Notes: generated by a model from the sequence alone, not told the origin. A DNA stretch of 64,000 bases from Trematomus loennbergii (GCA_012861695.1 JAAOOA010000016.1:23086202-23150201); one strand, 5' to 3'; counted from the first letter of the stretch, positions 11,047-32,757 are shown. Program-made: numbers and translations.

Positions 11047-11071
11047 GGAAAGTCCCCGTGTGGAAATCCCC
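11047..11071 (+). promoter_or_regulatory. tnfaip3: Tandem NF-kappa-B sites of the tnfaip3 promoter
   Basis: Two perfect kappa-B matches lie 4 bp apart: GGAAAGTCCCC (11047-11057, reverse complement GGGGACTTTCC) and GGAAATCCCC (11062-11071, reverse complement GGGGATTTCC); both fit GGGRNWYYCC. An AT-rich TATA-like stretch (TTTAAAAAAAAA, about 11091-11102) follows some 20 bp downstream. Mammalian TNFAIP3 is known to be induced by NF-kappa-B through closely spaced kappa-B elements near its transcription start, so the placement just upstream of exon 1 fits negative-feedback control. Confidence 0.8.
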
Positions 11072-11109
11072 TTGACTTGGGCTTTTTCCTTTAAAAAAAA
11101 AGCTATCAT

Positions 11110-11288
11110 TAGCGGACGTGTGTACTCTTTTGAAAGGCTTCATGAGCTGCTCCTTAATAGCCGAGATACCGACTAGAAGAGAAGGTTGAATGGCGCTGAG
11201 GACCGCTGCGGTGAGGCTGAGTGAAGTGGCTCAGAGAGAGGACTAGCATCCGGGAGGGCTTTGTTATTACCCCCGACATATTACCCAG
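11110..11288 (+). other. tnfaip3: tnfaip3 non-coding exon 1 (5' UTR)
   Basis: The segment ends with a consensus donor, CCCAG|GTAAGG, at 11288/11289. The start is inferred to be about 30-40 bp downstream of the TATA-like stretch. It contains one ATG (about 11190) that does not begin the A20 protein; the A20 start lies in the next exon, as in mammals. Confidence 0.6.
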
Positions 11289-12796
11289 GTAAGGCACCCG
11301 TCCTCCCTGCTTGTGCAACCACATTTCCTACCAAAGAGGGTTACGACTTAGTGGCTACATCACGTTGGGGCCTTGAGTTATCTATGGTCGTGTATCTGGG
11401 GACATGGAGGAAAAGCCTGCTCACGACAGTGCTTTGACAGCCATTGTTTACAAAGACGTCACCCTCCAGAGCATTTTAAACAGCCAACATGTAGCGTTGT
11501 TGGTTCCCCACTGTGTTAATACCCGCCCTGTGAGACTCGTTTCAGGGTTACATTGTTTCAGAGGTAGTTGTCATTGGAATTACGTAAGCCTTTAACGTCC
11601 GCAAAGTCTCCTGTTATTGTGTTATTGTGTAGCCAGGCTTTCTTAACCCGCAGCGTCCACCTCTGTTAGAGCTTTCCAGCGGTGCCAACACACCAAACAG
11701 GGATTAATGGCTCATGCAAAACGCTCACTGACAACCTGTGTGTTGTCTGGTCTCTTCATGTGACTGACTAGCCTTTTACTTCAGCATGGCCTAGTCTGTT
11801 GTTGCACCTGCTGCTGCTGCTGTTTTGGGTAGTTAAGGCACTGAGGCCACTAGAGAAGCCCTCAGGTGTTTAACTTAAACAGCAGCTACTTTTCTTCTAA
11901 AATGTTCATATATGAGGAAGTTAAAAAGTCAGCAACACAACTCAGAGGCCTACTTGCTGACCATCACTTTCTACTTCCTGTGAACTGAGAATGTGCTGAG
12001 ATGCTGTTCATTTTGGGTGAAATATGACTCTAAAACCTCAACAGAGGTACATACTGTATAAGACACTCTTTTACAATACTTCTACTGTCAGGTTGTACTT
12101 TAATACAATTTATGAACAAACCGAAATACAGCATGACGTTCTGAAACTAAGCATCAAGTTTTTGGCCATATACTGTACTTTATGTATCCTTCAGACTGAC
12201 TTTATTCACAAACGAAGCAGTTTCTTGCATTAAACAGTGAGGTATTAAAAGTTTTACATACTTTGTTTGATTGAGAAAGTATCGGAAACTTTGGCATCAT
12301 AATGGCACATTCATATATTAAACATTTTCTAACAATGTCTTGATGCAGGCTGGCAGTTTTGTCCTCTAGAGAAAGGTGTTGCGAGGGAGGAGGCCTCGGG
12401 GCAGTCAGTCAATGTGACCTTCCTCACAGCCTGTGACGCCCTGGGTGGCCTTTTGTTAAAGTCTGGAAAACACCAGTTTATTGTTTGAAGGCTTTGAACT
12501 CAGTGGGACTCTGGGCCGCACTGTTTGGGAAATACTCAAAAGGGAGAACAAGGAAAATTAAAAGAACAAACAAGTGCTTACAACATTACAAAGTGCTCTT
12601 TATTCCATTTGGCCCACCAGAATTTAACAGTAAGATGATCCTGTGGTGGTTTCCCGAACAAACTGCAAATTAGGTTGTGCCTTAAGTTGCAATTAATAAG
12701 GAAGGGGAATCTCCTCTAGAAAAATCCCACCAGTCCTACATGGTGCTACATTTTCTACTGTGTAAATCACCATCCTCTCCTCTTCTCTCATTCCAG
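11289..12796 (+). other. tnfaip3: tnfaip3 intron 1
   Basis: It runs from GTAAGG at 11289 to a pyrimidine-rich acceptor CTCTCATTCCAG at 12796. I see no exon or clear mobile element inside. First introns of immediate-early genes often hold enhancers, but no specific site is claimed here. Confidence 0.6.
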
Positions 12797-12903
12797 TTTC
12801 CACGTTGTTCGGTCAGCGGTGGTTGGTGCCTCCTCCTCCTCTCCTTTCCTCCTCCTCGTTCCTCTTCCTCCCCTCCATCCATCCACCTGGCCACTCATCC
12901 GCC

Positions 12904-21770
<8,867 letters not shown>

Positions 21771-24260
21771 ACACGTTCACAACCACAACGATGGTGACAC
21801 ATCGCTAGAGCCGCTGCCTCATGCCAGTCAATGCACCTCTGATACTAACTAACCAACTAACTAACTAGCTAGTGACCTACTAGTAACCTTATGGCCTGAA
21901 AATCAAACCCCCCATGTAGAATGTGAAGAAAGAGTGTGTGCACGTGGGGGGGGGTTGAGTGTGTGTGTGTGTGTTCGCAGTAGACATGGCCTCCAGAATA
22001 CCTCTTTGTGCAATTATTATCATCTAACGTGCGCTGTGCACTTACACGGTGAGAGGTTTGGCTACATGTCAGAGCAACTGACTTAACTCTTGTGTACAAT
22101 ATGTATTTAGAGGTACGTGGTGAAGCGTGCCGGACAAAATGATTGTATGTTGACATAACGAGAAGCATCTGACATTGCTTTCTAGACCACAGCCAAGGAT
22201 TTATACCCCCCGTCTGTCTTCACCCATCTGTGTATCTGCCTGTCTGTCTAGCATTTGATCTGTAGAAAGAGGGATGCAATTAGTTTGGGATCAAAGCAAC
22301 AAATCTGTAGTAAGCAGAATTGATGTAAAGTGGGTCAAACCAACACAATTAAAGCGCTTAAAACTAAATGCACCATTTTTTAGCTTAGTTTTCCAAAAAA
22401 CATGTACGTCCTCCCAAAAAAGACAAAGATTTGCCAAGCAAGGCTCCTGCAATCAATCAAAAAGTTATCAATGATTAATTTTCTTCCATTCGTCAGTGTA
22501 TTTTAAGGCAAATTAACCTTAGTATTGTAAAGTTTTGACTTGCCTGGTATGGAAAGTGAGAACAGACCATGTGTCTAAACAGTGCGAGACAGACAGGGCA
22601 GGCCCCTGCTAGTTTTGGTGCTACATGTACAGAATACAAGCCTCTCCATTGTAGCCAACATGCTGGCGGTGTCAGCGGACAGATGGCAGAGAAACACAGC
22701 AGAGACAGGACTCATTCTTTTTCTACTCCTTCCTCTTATTTCCTCTCTTATCCTCCAAAACAGATCTGTTGCCTTGGACGTTGTTTTCTTGTTTACTGAC
22801 CACTGAAGCACCTAGAAATGCATAGACACACACCTACACATGCGCACACCAATGTAGTAGCAGTCCTGTCACAAGGGGATTGCCGACTTTAACTGAGAAG
22901 ACAATGATGGGCGAAGTTAGGATGATTATCCACCTTTCCATCACATACATGCAAACACAGCTCTGTGAGATTGTATGCACTCCACCCCAGCCTGAGGTGG
23001 TGTGTAGGTAAACAAACCCATAAAGAAATGCATTCCTCTGCTCCACCGTCACTGGATGTGCCAAGGCGACAATTTCATAACTTCAGAGAGCAATCCCATC
23101 GCCTGCTTCGGCTAATCTTGTTTATCTGAATGTGTTTTGTTCTGCTGCTACAACAGCACAGTATTGGGGCTGATCCTCGATAAGTTTTGCCTTTAAGTAG
23201 TGATTTAAAATGTTATGGACCAGAGGAGCCTGATCGGCGAGGCTGCATCAGTGCTCCCACCTATAAAATGCTTTTGTGAATATGTATCTTGGTCCGTATT
23301 GTAGGACCTTCCAACCCGATGCCTCATCTCATACACACACACACACACACGCACACACTCAACGCACGAATGTGTGCGTCTGGAATACGCAAAACTGACA
23401 TTCCTGTTTAGTTTTTTTTACATTTGTTTGGGGATTTTTTAATGTATTTTGATATATTTGGTTTCTTTTCGGCCAAAAAAAATACATGTGCCATCAATCG
23501 CCAAACAGTTGTTGTTACCTCCTTAAAAACGGCCAGCCTGCACCACTCGAAACTAACTAGTGCCGCAGATAGACATCTTTAACTTCATGTGACTACACTA
23601 GATCGAGCTCTCTCATGAATATCTATTTTTATCAGAATACCAAGAACTGTTTATCTACAGAGATAACCTCAAGCGTATAAAAATGTATCAACCAAACTCG
23701 AATGTGATTTTAACTTGAACAGTTATTCCCCTTGTACTTCTGCTGAAACTCCACTGCTGTAGGAAGATGTCCATCTGTGGCTGTAGTTAGAAAGCTTAGA
23801 CAAACAGTCTGCCTTTTCATTCAACTGTATCTAAAGCTGTCGGGCCAGCCCACCTGTTGACGGCCTGCACGTAGATCTCTGTGTGCTTTAATCACCTCTA
23901 GACAAACCTTAATCAATTAAAGGACAATTGGTGGTCGGCTCATCAGGACCCCTACCAAGGTTTGGGGCTCTGGCTGAGTTCGACTGGGAGAAGATCATAT
24001 AAGTTGCACATGACTTGTCTGAGGCATTTAGGAATGGTACTCCGACTCGCTGAGGGACATTCCAACAGTGGGAAGAGCCCGATCAGCCTGAAAGCAGAAG
24101 GTGTAACAAAACATGCAAACTGTGTGGAAGTTTCTTTGTGTGACCTTTCGACAATAGGGTATTGTATGAAAAAAAGACTGGTTTTATTTGTTAAGTATTT
24201 ATTCATATCAAGATATCTGTATTGTGTGATTCAATAATTATTTATATGTCGTCCTGAAAT
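21771..24260 (+). other. tnfaip3: Probable tnfaip3 3' UTR and downstream flank
   Basis: There is no supported frame. It contains AU-rich stretches such as TTAAGTATTTATTC near 24191 and AATAATTATTTATATG near 24232, consistent with an unstable immediate-early transcript. No clear AATAAA was found at a confident end, so the 3' boundary is not defined. Confidence 0.4.
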
Positions 24261-24304
24261 GAATTATTTTTATTAAGAAATCTGAACTCTGTCTCTGTGG
24301 TTAT

Positions 24305-24320
24305 TTGTGTGTGTGTGTGT

Positions 24321-24364
<44 letters not shown>

Positions 24365-24381
24365 GTGTGGTGTGTGTGTGT

Positions 24382-24442
<61 letters not shown>

Positions 24443-24464
24443 TGTTGTGTGTGTGTGTGTGTGT

Positions 24465-24538
<74 letters not shown>
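24305..24538. repeat. (GT)n microsatellite
   Basis: About 234 bp of GT with interruptions (GGTG, GTTG). Long Cys-Val and His-Thr frames here are repeat artefacts. Confidence 0.95.
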
Positions 24539-24539
<1 letters not shown>

Positions 24540-26358
24540 ATACTGTTTTCTTCTGAAAAGTACTTTCTCGCTAACAGCAGTAAATCCATATCCAGTGTAG
24601 GAAGCAGAGTTGGGTGCTGCAAGAGTCATCAGATAACTGATCACAGATCTGCTTTAGATGTAGCAGAGTTGCACCATTTCCCAATGCTAAACTGGTTAGC
24701 TCTTTTTCTTCCCCCGCCTGCGTTATTCTTATTTATTTTGTCATTCTTACACATTTCCATAAAAAAAAAGTTCAAATGATGAGCTTTTTCTTAGGTGCTT
24801 TTTGGTAACTTTTCAGTATTTTCCACGCTTATGTTCAGGGGTCATGTTTTAAAAAATAAATAGGAACCCCCACCCGCAGACAGTTCTCTCAGGAGGTGGG
24901 AGGGGGGGAGTTTTTTTAGCGAGGGGTTAGGGAATTGTTAAAGTTATATATGATAGGGTCGAGGTGACATTTAGTAAGTGTGGGACTGAAGGGGTATGAA
25001 TGCGTAGGCACTTCGTCGCCTACAGCCTCAACCACAGTCACATTGATAGGCTGATGCGGTTTCCTGGAAATACCCAAGCATGCAAACACTTGTGTAACTG
25101 CTCGTTTGCAGACAAGAGCTGTTCCACTTAACGTGTGAGTGCTTCACTCGTGTGGTGCAGTAAACCTTCCGATGCAGAGTCTATAAAAATAATAATGGAG
25201 GGCTAATATATGACTTAGATAGACATCTACAATTGTTGTTACCGTAGATCTGTGGTTGAATGATGCTGAGAGTTCACATGAACATGCAATCACAAAAAGT
25301 TCTGTACACAACTGTGTTCAACTGCAATGGATTATTAGATCTGACAGTACTCCCCGCAGGTCTGAAACTACATTTTATTTGTTTGGAATAAGTCCTTTGG
25401 AAAAAAGCATTTAGCATTTTTTGGAACGCCTTTACTGCAGCATTATTGTTTGGAATAACGTTTTTCTGTACACTGTCCGGGTTGCTGGGGTTTAGAGCTC
25501 TACACACATGTCCTTAATAAGAAGAAGTAGATGATGAAGCCTTTTACGATATTCAGTAACACTTGAAATCAGACTTGAGTTGGATGCAAAATGAAACCAC
25601 CACTTTAACACAGCCTCTATTGGCCCAACTCTGTACTATAACAACATACGATTTTGTTTTTGTTCTCATTTTTGAGTTAATGCATGTTAAACAGTTAATA
25701 AAACCACAAAAAAACATTATATGCAGTGAATATGAAGCTTTTAGAGAACAGCTTAAGAAGCAATGTTTTAAAAAAGTTAAATTCACACACAATTGAACCA
25801 GCTGATTTAGAACCATAACTCTGCTTCAGATGTCACAGAAACTGTGAATTAAAATGGAAAATGTACAAAAGATTACAACGCAATGTTTTTTTGAATGAAT
25901 GAATCCACCAAAGTATGACTCACTGCCTCTTCTGTTGAAAACTGAAATGTCGCAAAAGTCAAAAGTACATTTGAGAATAATTTGACAGGAAGATCTGTTG
26001 TTGTGCAATAGGAAGAGGTTGTACCCATGGTAACCTTTGTCTGAACCTCTTCTATGCAGCAACAAACATAGTTTATGTTTATGAGATACACTTTAACACA
26101 CTAAAAACACACACACACGCGTAAAAAAATACGCCGGCTCTACTTCTCTAATAAATTGAGGTAACAATTTGCGTTGATCTTTTTAAGTATTTCCAACTTA
26201 ATCGATTATTAAGTTAGTCCGAGTACCCATTTATAATCTGATTAACTCAATTAGTTCAGTACTACAAACATAATTAGCTTTCACCTTTAAAAACTAAATT
26301 AAGTTGAACCAACTTAATTTTAATCGTAAAGATGGAGTGATATTAAGTTGCATTTTGT
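24539..26358. other. Intergenic between tnfaip3 and the repeat block
   Basis: No conserved frame was recognised. TTAAGTT/AACTTAA-rich sequence around 26180-26340 looks like a degraded MITE. Confidence 0.5.
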
Positions 26359-27341
26359 TTAAAGGGGACCTATCATGCAAAATGCACTTTTGTACGTCTT
26401 TTATACATGAATATGTGTCCCCGGTGTTCCAGGGAACTCACCAAGTGTCAGAAAACACAACCCTCTCTATTTTCCTCCATACCCAAATCTCTAAAAAAGG
26501 GGCTGCAACGGATCTGATAAAAACTGATCCAGATTTGAACACGTTACTGACGTCAGGACGGTGGCGCTACGGCTATTGGGCCAACTCTCCACCTATCAGG
26601 GGAATGTGGGGTTGAGCCACGGCCGGCCATTGCCGCTCGAAAGCGCTGGAGACGCTGTAGTACATATGCCAGGCCTGTAAGTGGCGCTGTAGTCTGCCAC
26701 AAAAGCAGCGAAGAAGACTTCCCGCGCATGGTTTCCATGGTTACCCTTCTGTTTATTCTCCACTGTGGCTTTTTTTCTCCCTCCCCGAGGCAAGCGTTTG
26801 CTCCTGCTGCTTTAATTCAATGCAATCCCTCCCCGTCGAGGCAAGCACTGTAATTCTCTCCAGTTAGTCCACCAGCAGATGACAAACACCCAACTCTCCG
26901 CCTCTTCCAAGGAACGAGGGGACCGTGCGGCAGAGTTTCAGTTAGGTTTTCTTTCGCCGGTCAAGATGTCCGTTAAAGTTTAAATCTTCCGGACAAAATT
27001 AGAAAAGTGCCGGTCAAAGGTCTTTGTTATTTATTGAGCTTTAAAACAAATGAATAACGACTCTATATAATAAAACACGGAGGACGGAGATCTATTTTTC
27101 TCCCTCTCTTCTGACTTGATCAGAGCACGCTCCCCTCTCCTGCAGGGGGGGCGTGGTCAGCTGCAGCTCACAGAATCAGCCCCCTGCAAAAACAGGGCTG
27201 GAAAGAGCAAATGGAGCGAAATGAGGCATGGCTAAAATGCAGGATCTGTTTGGTATTTTGAAAAAAAAACTATATTTATACTATATATAGGTATGGCCCT
27301 ACAATATATTGTTCAAATATAGCATGATAGGTCCACTTTAA
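26359..27341. mobile_element. TTAA-flanked MITE, family 1, copy 1 (piggyBac-like ends)
   Basis: The left end TTAAAGGGGACCTATCATGC and right end GCATGATAGGTCCACTTTAA are inverted repeats (one mismatch) bounded by TTAA, the target duplicated by piggyBac-type transposons. It is 983 bp with no transposase. Copy 2 lies in sdccag8 intron 10 (38231-38922) and shares GTGTCCCCGGTGT and the TGATCTGTTTGGTATTTTGA subterminal motif. Confidence 0.8.
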
Positions 27342-28190
27342 GTAAGTAAAGAAGATGCAAGTTACAGTATGATTTAAACATCTTCTTTACTTACTTAAGT
27401 TTTCCTTGAAGAGATCCTCCTTTTCACGAAGACACACACCAAGCACCGGATAGCAACCTCTCTTATTCTTTCCACCGAATCATCCTTAAAAGGAGAACAT
27501 TTTAATGTTGAGAAAGAAAAACAAAGGCTTGTTTGCAAAAACTGAACATGCCGAGCATTGTCAGTTGCTGTTCATATTTATTTTAAATTAATTTTATCAA
27601 ATGTAACGTTAATTCTAAGAACAAATATATATATTACAAATAATGAACTTTGACTGCAACTGTGAAACAAAGGATGCAGGAGGATACAAACAGCTAGCTA
27701 ATCAGTAGCCTATGCATGCTACAGTAGCTTAAAACAAGTAACTGATGATACCTTACAGCTTGTGTTACACATATGCAGTAAGCAGCTGTTGTAAATTAAG
27801 CTGAACAAAAATGGCTACTTACCAGGTAACTTGATAGATTATTAGGTTAAAATCCTGTTGTTCCACTGCTGTCAAGTGTTCCGCTTCCAGGATGAATGCA
27901 GATTGCTCCAACTCCACATGCGGTATAGCAGAGTCCGGGCAAGTCCAAGCGTGTGTTCTGTTTTGAAACTATACCGTTGAAACTCAATAGATATGAGTTA
28001 CTCTAACTTAATATATCCCTATATAGTTGAGTGAACGCAGAAATATTTTTTCAAAATCATTACATTTGTAAGTAACGTTTTTTTTGTTCTTTTTCAGTTT
28101 GACCGATTTATTAAAATGACTAACTAAATGTTCTATGTTGAAAAAGTTTTTTTTTTAAGTGGAATCTACTAACCCCATGAATCGTTTTTT
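27342..28190. other. Intergenic, AT-rich
   Basis: No gene was recognised. A short inverted pair AAGTAAGTAAAGAAGATG/CATCTTCTTTACTTACTT spans 27340-27400. Confidence 0.5.
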
Positions 28191-28193
28191 GAG

Positions 28194-28194
28194 T

Positions 28195-28232
<38 letters not shown>

Positions 28233-28280
28233 CACACACACACACACACACACCACACACACACACACACACATACCACA
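28194..28280. repeat. (CA)n microsatellite
   Basis: About 87 bp of CA with two single-base interruptions. Confidence 0.9.
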
Positions 28281-28590
28281 CACTCAATCTAAAAGTCACT
28301 CTGAAACTCCCTGTGTGTCATTATTACTTGGAACTGCAGGCAACTTCCACATTGAGGTTACACTGGGTCAAGTGATTAATTACAGACCACTGTGATCTAC
28401 ATTTAAAGGTACTTTTTTACACCTCTTATTTAGCTATTTTTTTTAAGTGTATACAAGCTATAACAGACTCTAAGTTGTATAAACACAATTTAATATAGTT
28501 GCATGTAGTCGTAAACATATGTAAGGACATTTTAAGTGTTTTATTAATGTAACTTTTAATATCCATAAATGGTGTTTAAACACTAACTGA

Positions 28591-29340
28591 ATGACACCGG
28601 CGGTGATGACTATGGCGGCAGAGTGTGCAGGCTTGCCGTTCCCCCCACCGCTGCCACCAAGGCCGGTGAGTCGCCTACGTCAGGGCTTCTACGGCCCGGC
28701 CCGTCCGGCGCAGCTGACCTTCGTTTCACCCCCCCTGCCAGACATCTGGCGGTGTGTGGAGGCGACGTGGCGACAGCCACTGAAGACGAAGGCTCCGGTG
28801 GCGACATGGGCTGGAATCCTCAGGGTGCAGGGCCACTCGGACACGCCTCCACTGGATGAAAGCCTGGCGGCCCATCTGCTTCCGCAGGCAGCCGGGTGGG
28901 CAGAGGGAGAAGGCCCCTGCCCCCGCTGCCGCGTGACCACGAAATGCTTGAGTATCTGGATAAGATATTCAGGCTCGGGGCGCAGATGGCGGCGGCGGCC
29001 AGTAATCTTGGTGTGTTGGGAGTGTCGCTGATTACCCCTCAGCAGGACACCTCCGCCCCCCCGCCTGAGGGCAGGTGTGATTACTCGGACCGCTGTGCGG
29101 GCCAGATGAATAATCTGGTCTACGGTATGGCTACCGCAGCCGGTCGTGTGATGTCCCTGGCCACCGTGGTGTCGCATCACGTGTGGCTAGGTCTGACCGC
29201 ACTGGCCAAGAAAGACCGAGACGATCTCCTTGGGGGAGTGGACTGGCGGCGGGAGGAAGCGTCCCGGCGGAGAGAGGTGATTTCTCCGGCCAGGACGCGA
29301 GGGCGAATCCCGCCTCCTCCCTGTTTGACCCGTTGGTATC
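28591..29340 (+). pseudogene. DIRS-like retrotransposon gag (ORF1) remnant, frame-broken
   Basis: The sequence is GC-rich unlike its flanks. One frame from ATG 28591 runs to 29031; the reading then continues in a second frame (28896 onward) with LPRDHEMLEYLDKIFRLG, AAGRVMSLATVVSHHVWLGL and ALAKKDRDDLLGG. The pattern GRVM...WL.LT.L..K.RDDLL is typical, as I recall it, of ORF1 in fish DIRS tyrosine-recombinase retrotransposons. No reverse transcriptase or recombinase follows, so this is an internally deleted remnant. Whether the frame switch near 28900-29030 is biological or an assembly indel cannot be told. Confidence 0.55.
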
Positions 29341-30024
29341 AAAGTCTTCTTTTCAAAATAAAAAAGTTGTATTCCAGTCTGAGTGTCTTTTCTTTCCACA
29401 CACCCACACAGCCACGTAATGTTGACCGTACAGTTTCCCTACTCGCTGCCCAGGTTGTAACTCCAGTAAAGGAGGCAGCTAGTGCGCATGCGCGGGTGAG
29501 AGTGATAAACCACAGAGGTTCAGGCCTTGGTTTACAACCATCAGGCCCCTTCATAACGTTGTATCTCTTGGACATGTATGGCTCCTTTTCATCGTCTGTG
29601 TTTGCTGGGGCAACGCAGGACTGGTGAGGAGGGAGGGGGGCTGCGGGTCAGTGTGCATCTGACCCCCTCCCCGGACGTAATGCGCTTACGTTTTTCCCCG
29701 GGCCCCCGGGGGACGTGCCGCGCACATGGGCCCATAGGGGCTGGAGGACTCTTTTCCCCCTGCTTTAGGGCAGGAGGGGGGAGTCCTCCACGTCATAGCA
29801 CACCTCCGCGGGGTAAGCGCGTCAGGGAGTGCTCTGTCAGCCGCAGCCTCTTTTCTCTCCACGGTTACGACCGAGGGAGAGGTGAGTGAGGCGCAGCAGC
29901 TGCTAACCAGAAAGCCGGTCAGAAACAGTAAGATGGAACAGTGTTGTTGTGGGACGACAGCGCGTGTATACATCGGGGCTCCGCCCACTGTACCCATAGA
30001 GTCCAGTATAGGGCCTGTGAGAGA

Positions 30025-30334
30025 TATAACGAGGGGTTACGTATGGTAACCCTTGTTATATAAACACAGGCGGAGCCCTCTACTCAGGGGCCCTGTCTGT
30101 CCTATGCTGCTTGCTGAAGAGAAGTAAAGGATGACAGTAAGGAGGCGAGGCCTCCTTTTATGCGGTGAGATGCGCGCGCATTCAGGTAGGCCCGCCCAGG
30201 GGCCGGCTACGTCTAGAAAGTCTCAGTGGATGAATGCTTGCATGATAGGATCGAGGGGAGTACCCATAGAGTCCAGTAGAGGGCCCCGCCTGTGTTTATA
30301 TAACAAGGGTTTACCATACGTAACCCCTCGTTAT
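30025..30334. repeat. Inverted terminal-type repeat pair associated with the DIRS-like remnant
   Basis: ATAACGAGGGGTTACGTATG at 30025 is mirrored by CATACGTAACCCCTCGTTAT ending at 30334. The complementarity extends about 60 bp inward on each side (TATAAACACAGGCGG/CCGCCTGTGTTTATA). A near-direct repeat of GTACCCATAGAGTCCAGTA occurs at 29991 and 30260. Inverted terminal repeats fit DIRS architecture. Confidence 0.6.
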
Positions 30335-31021
30335 CACCCATTTATAGTTATATATAGGCCTACTGTGTATAAATGCTGAATGGGTGGGTTCAAATAACGA
30401 TAAACATTTATTTGAATGAAATAACATTTCCACAATTTCATAACCAAACGGTCTATTTATGACTTGAAAGTAATTCTGACTAAACCCACAGTCATATAGT
30501 TGTTATCCTTGTTATCCTGTTATCAGCAGTCCATTCAATGTGGGCATGAGGGAGTGTTCAATGTTGACTCAGTGCCAACATGATAAGAGAAGTGAAAGTG
30601 ACACATGGCAAAGCCCCGCACATAATGTACCAGGACACCCGGTGATCTGTAACCCTTCAGGACAACATTTGAGGTCTTCAAGCTGTTTTCCTCCTACAGT
30701 AACTACTTATATTTAATTAAAAGCTCTCTGGTTACGCATATTTATTTGCATCACATTCTCTGCTGCAGCAACAAATAAACACATTAGATGTATAGACTCA
30801 GAGTTACCCAGTTGAAAAGGAAACAGTAAGAGACTTTTAAACAAGGGGACAGAGAGACCCCAAAATAAAAAGAAACACTTCACTGAGACACCATGATTCT
30901 TTAAGTTGTTTTAGTTTTTTTTTGTTATATTATATATTATTCTGAAATTGGTCTCGTGCCCTCATTGGTCATGTGCTAATGAGTACTTTGCTTTTGGCAC
31001 TTTAATTCTTAAATGTAAGAC
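30335..31021. other. Intergenic
   Basis: No gene. Near 30952 there is a short solo match, CTCGTGCCCTCATTGGTCAT, to the interior of the TTAA MITE family 2 that follows. Confidence 0.5.
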
Positions 31022-31412
31022 TTAAAGGTAGGGTAGGTAATTCACTTCAGAAACACTTTTTGTTATATTCCATGGAATGCTCTTACGTCCCGATAGCAAT
31101 GAATAAATTAAATGCTTTGACAATAAATATATACAAATATTTCATCTGTAGAAGCCGTGGCGCTGTAAAAAGCAAGTCCAATTATCTGCCCCGGCCCGCG
31201 GCAGATAATTGGATGGCCTACCTGCCTGTCAGCCTTCCATCTCGTGCACAAACTTATCTCGTGCCCTCATTGGTCATGTGCGCATTCGTGTGTGTTGGAG
31301 GAGGGGCTCTGTAAGGAAGTCTGAAGGAAGGGGCAGATTTGTTTTGGTTGTGTACTTTCAAATTCTAGCTTACTCGAGCTGGTTTCTCCATTCTTACCTA
31401 CCCTACCTTTAA
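31022..31412. mobile_element. TTAA-flanked MITE, family 2, copy 1
   Basis: Ends TTAAAGGTAGGGTAGGTAA and TTACCTACCCTACCTTTAA are perfect inverted repeats on TTAA targets. It is 391 bp with interior CTCGTGCCCTCATTGGTCAT. Copies in the opposite orientation are at 36203-36571 and 45546-45913. Confidence 0.9.
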
Positions 31413-31640
31413 GGCTGTTACACACCGAGCCGATTATCGGCGTCGATAGATGTCGAGCCGTCGATGAGCGTCGTGTCGCCCTACTCAGATTGGTGTGTAC
31501 TGCACCGTCGTGTCTTTTCGGCCGTGCCGACACCTTCCGCCGCCGTCGACCAAAGGCTGTCGGCCAAAGAAATCACTCTGATTGGCTGTTCAGCTTAGCG
31601 AATCAGTGCATGAGAAGCGAAACGGAAGTGAGGGACCCAA
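31413..31640. mobile_element. Harbinger-like MITE fragment (GTTACACACCGAGCCG end)
   Basis: CGTCG-rich sequence beginning GCTGTTACACACCGAGCCGA, with CTGATTGGCTGTTCAGC near 31579. Fish Harbinger-type MITEs share such CACACCG starts; the right end is not defined. Confidence 0.4.
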
Positions 31641-32757
31641 ACAAACTATTAAGAAGGCAAATCTGAGATTTCATTTAACTCCAGCTCTCGACACAGGTTC
31701 GGGAAAGCCCCATGAGCTTCTCGCTGTAGAGTGAAAATGGAACGCACACGCTATTTGTTGTTTGTTTATATCACACAGTCTGTTCTTCTTCTCTCGGTGT
31801 ATCACGCAGTCTGTCTTCTGGTTGTTGCCTCTTTTGAACACGACTGGACACAGTTATATGGGGGTGCCAAACCAGGCAGCTGCACATGTTCTGCTGAACA
31901 TGGGCTGTAGAGAAACCGTGCACACCTTCCCTATTGACACCAGGATTAACCTTGTCGAAAAATAAAGAACTTTAACAGTGTGAGAGAGGCACAGATACAA
32001 TAACAATAATACAATTTATTTAAGGGCCCCTTTCAAACATTCAATGTCACCTTACAATACACAAATAAATAAAATACGAGTGGCATTACAATACAAAAAT
32101 GTGTTCCTCAGAGGAAAATGACATTCTATAAAGCAATTCAAGTGAGTAAAGCCAGTTTGAACTAATTATTGGTCAGGCTTGATTTGAAATAACACAGTGT
32201 CTGACTAGCCTATATCATATATGTGATATCATTACTAGTCATTTTTTACGTATTTTGTATTTGTGGTTATCAAGTAAAAGACCCTTAAACAACAGAGAAT
32301 GTTTTATAAAATAGTACTATACTGACAAAACAATCCAACATTCCTTAAATTGAGCCTCCTCGCAATTGTATGCACATTATTCAGCCGTTTGCTGTTTAAT
32401 CTGATGGGAAAGATATCGGTCAATAGAGAGAAAGTAAATAATTTATTTCGTTCTTCCGCTTAGAAAACTAGACGAAACGTCCAATAATTGAAATGACGTC
32501 AGGCGTCAGCCCTGCGCCCCCGCGAACACGGCTTCAATCCAAGGCAAGCCTTCAATCTACGGCACAACACCTGTTTTCAAACCAGTGTTCTTGTTTATTA
32601 CATTTCTTTGTTCACGCTTTTTTTCAGAACATTTATAAGTTATACTTTTAAAATGTGGTGGGGACAAAATTGGCCATTTCAAAAAGTGTTGGGGACATCA
32701 AATCTGCTTGTAATTGAGTTAAATTACGTGCTGTAGTTTACTTCTTCCAACACATTG
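31641..32757. other. Intergenic upstream of sdccag8
   Basis: A short frame (31762-31965) carries no recognised domain and is followed by AATAAAG. Otherwise AT-rich, no gene supported. Confidence 0.45.

Noticed and set aside
12805..12903. N-terminal extension of A20 from an upstream in-frame ATG
   Set aside because: The extension is low-complexity Ser/Pro sequence from a pyrimidine-rich 5' UTR; the ATG at 12904 has the better context and matches the family start.
29578..30379. Short frames (103 and 82 codons) after the DIRS-like gag
   Set aside because: No conserved motif; they arise from the high GC content of the remnant.
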